Source: Methyloferula stellata AR4 (GTDB taxonomy: Bacteria > Pseudomonadota > Alphaproteobacteria > Rhizobiales > Beijerinckiaceae). Taken from it: a stretch of DNA of 64,000 bases. The translations under genes were made by a program, and so were the position numbers. Shown here piece by piece: positions 62,487-64,000 of the stretch. The stretch's first letter is position 1. Every line of letters starts with the position of its first letter. Below the pieces are notes generated by a model. It was given only the letters and a program-made list of their open reading frames with translations. It searched no databases and had not been told where the DNA came from. Location: contig NZ_ARWA01000001.1 in the NCBI RefSeq assembly GCF_000385335.1, positions 2,310,001 through 2,374,000 on the forward strand, written 5' to 3'.

Positions 62487-64000
62487 ATGTCTTCAAGTGA
62501 ATGGCAAAAGACCGCTTGCAATCTCTGCTATTTGAACTGCGGGCTCGAAGTGAAGGTCGAGAACGGCCGAATGGTCAAGGTGCGCGGCGATCGGGAAAGC
62601 CCCAAGTCGCAAGGCTATCTCTGCAACAAAGCCTCTCGCATTCCTTATTACGCTCATCATGCCGACCGGCTGACGTCGCCGCTCAGGCGCCGCGCGGACG
62701 GCGGCTTTGATGCCATCACCTGGGACGCTGCGATTGCGGAGATTGCCGAGCGGGTGCGCACGATTCATGCGGCGCATGGCGGTGCAGCTTTCACGCTTTA
62801 TGGCGGCGGCGGTCAGGGCAACCATGCCGGCGGTCCACACGCGCGCGGATTTATGCAGGGGCTCGGCTCCCGCTACAGGTTCAATGCGCTGGCTCAGGAG
62901 AAGACCGGCGACTTCTGGGTCAATGGGCGGCTCTTTGGAAGTCAGACGTGCCATGCGACGGAAGACATCCATCATTGTGATCTGCTGCTCGCCATCGGAT
63001 GCAATCCCTGGGTTGCGCATGGCTTCGTCAATGCGCGCGATCAGCTCAATCACATTCGCAAGGATGAGACCCGCAAGCTCATCGTGATCGATCCGCGCCG
63101 CACGGAAACGGCCGAACTTGCCGATCTGCATATCGCCGTGCGTCCAGGCGCCGATACGTTTTTGATGGGCGCTCTGCTCGCGACCCTGATCCGGCGCGAT
63201 GCCATAGACCGGGCCTTTTTGGACGAACACACGGAGGGCTACGAGATGGTACGCGATGCGTTGCTGCTGATCCCGGTTGAGGCCTGGGCGGACGCGGCCG
63301 ATGTAACGCTTGCTGACGTCTCGCGCTGCGTGGATATGATCCTTGCCGCCAAGGCAATGGTCGTGCGCGTCGAACTCGGCATCCAGCAGGGCGTCAATTC
63401 CACGCTGAATTCCTATCTCGAGAAGCTTCTTATCATGCTCACCGGCAGCTTCGGCCGGCCGGGCACCAATCAGCTGCATAGCTGGCTTGTGCCGCTTTGG
63501 ATGAACACGCCAGGCGAGTTTCACCCCGTCACCGGCGTTGAAGTTATAGGCGGCCTGCTGCCGCCCAACAGTTTCCCGAAGGCCGTTCTCTCCGATCATC
63601 CGCAAAGGCTGCGGGCCGTCTTCGTGGACAGCAATAATCCGGCAAACACGGCGGCTGATACGCATCAGGTCGAAGACGCGCTGCGCGCGCTCGAGCTCTT
63701 GGTCGTGACCGACGTCGCGATGACCGAGACCGCGGCTTTCGCGCATTATGTTCTGCCGGCGTCATCGCAATTCGAGAAGACCGAGTTCACGCTCTTCAAT
63801 TTCGAATTTCCGACGAACTACTTTCATGTCCGCAGCCCCGTTCTGCCGGCGCTGCCTGGCACGCTTCCCGAACCGGAAATCTATACGCGGCTTGCCCGCG
63901 CAGTGGGACTGCTGCCCGCCGACAAAGATCTCGCTGCGTTGCGCCGGGCTGCTTTGCGCTCCCGGTCTGACTTTGCAAAAGCGTTTGGCCGCTTCATGAA
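62487..64000 (+). CDS. Molybdopterin oxidoreductase with [4Fe-4S] motif (3' end outside window)
   Basis: The first 504 residues of a bis-MGD oxidoreductase (formate dehydrogenase / nitrate reductase family). The N-terminal iron-sulfur motif is complete: Cys11, Cys14, Cys18 and Cys46 (C-x2-C-x3-C-x27-C). A candidate metal ligand is Cys155 in GSQTCHATEDIHHC. Pterin-binding segments IGCNPWVAHGF, VIDPRRTETAELADLHIAVRPGAD and FVDSNNPANTAADTHQVE are present. Frame is open to the right edge. The substrate cannot be decided from this part. It differs in type from the YdeP-like enzyme at 41.5 kb, which lacks this motif. Confidence 0.88.
   Translation, partial: MSSSEWQKTACNLCYLNCGLEVKVENGRMVKVRGDRESPKSQGYLCNKASRIPYYAHHADRLTSPLRRRADGGFDAITWDAAIAEIAERVRTIHAAHGGAAFTLYGGGGQGNHAGGPHARGFMQGLGSRYRFNALAQEKTGDFWVNGRLFGSQTCHATEDIHHCDLLLAIGCNPWVAHGFVNARDQLNHIRKDETRKLIVIDPRRTETAELADLHIAVRPGADTFLMGALLATLIRRDAIDRAFLDEHTEGYEMVRDALLLIPVEAWADAADVTLADVSRCVDMILAAKAMVVRVELGIQQGVNSTLNSYLEKLLIMLTGSFGRPGTNQLHSWLVPLWMNTPGEFHPVTGVEVIGGLLPPNSFPKAVLSDHPQRLRAVFVDSNNPANTAADTHQVEDALRALELLVVTDVAMTETAAFAHYVLPASSQFEKTEFTLFNFEFPTNYFHVRSPVLPALPGTLPEPEIYTRLARAVGLLPADKDLAALRRAALRSRSDFAKAFGRFM

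Noticed and set aside
1-64000. CRISPR arrays, insertion sequences, prophage and toxin-antitoxin genes
   Set aside because: No regularly spaced repeats, transposase, integrase, phage structural or toxin-antitoxin gene was recognised on either strand.

Overview
The window looks like an ordinary chromosomal stretch of an alphaproteobacterium of the order Hyphomicrobiales (Rhizobiales), most plausibly a methylotrophic member of the Beijerinckiaceae or Methylobacteriaceae. This rests on gene orders typical of the order (divK-pleD; mrcA-amiC facing rne; bamE, a cytochrome bc1 chaperone, DUF177, plsX, fabH, ihfA, merR), on a complex I NDUFS4-type subunit, EipB/DUF1849, Omp25-type barrels and dispersed palindromes. 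A four-cysteine c-type cytochrome of the methanol-metabolism type and two molybdopterin oxidoreductases fit methylotrophy. The family assignment is inference; no 16S rRNA or methanol dehydrogenase gene is present.

Layout. 1-8.5 kb: partial sterol desaturase-type hydroxylase, O-methyltransferase, methanol-type cytochrome c, small methyltransferase, GDPD-RidA pair, EipB, and DUF3572-dinB. 8.6-10.4 kb: divK-pleD cell-cycle signalling. 10.8-18.8 kb: cell wall synthesis and remodelling (PBP1A, amidase) and RNase E. 18.9-25.1 kb: SRPBCC protein, BamE, then the fatty acid/phospholipid operon plsX-fabH with ihfA, a MerR regulator and tRNA-Pro(GGG). 25.3-29.1 kb: small proteins, sulfite dehydrogenase SorAB and a cysteine-bearing Rrf2 regulator. 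29.6-33.2 kb: an unusual TrpC-like protein, a Sir2 deacylase, a double cold-shock protein and DUF192. 33.4-36.3 kb: tRNA-Pro(TGG), a coiled-coil protein, the NDUFS4-like subunit, tRNA-Arg(TCT), a cupin and an EmrE-type pump behind a possible attenuator. 36.5-40.9 kb: three sensory proteins (PAS-LuxR, receiver, GAF-PAS-GGDEF-EAL). 41.5-46.3 kb: YdeP-type molybdoenzyme, cupin, DUF3455, LrgAB. 47.4-56.8 kb: three Omp25-like barrels, tRNA-Thr, an MFS transporter, RlmB, tRNA-Tyr, and an accessory trypsin-like gene and hydrolase. 56.9-62.1 kb: RND efflux pair with TetR regulator and matching operator palindromes. 62.5 kb to the right edge: a partial [4Fe-4S] molybdopterin oxidoreductase.

Most of the window is housekeeping. 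No CRISPR array, prophage, insertion sequence, toxin-antitoxin pair or complete novel multigene system was found. The most distinctive items are the TrpC-like protein lacking the catalytic lysines, mutually exclusive hairpins ahead of the EmrE-type gene, a stand-alone trypsin-like gene next to tRNA-Tyr, the three-site palindrome set around the TetR/RND locus, and the Rrf2-SorAB arrangement.
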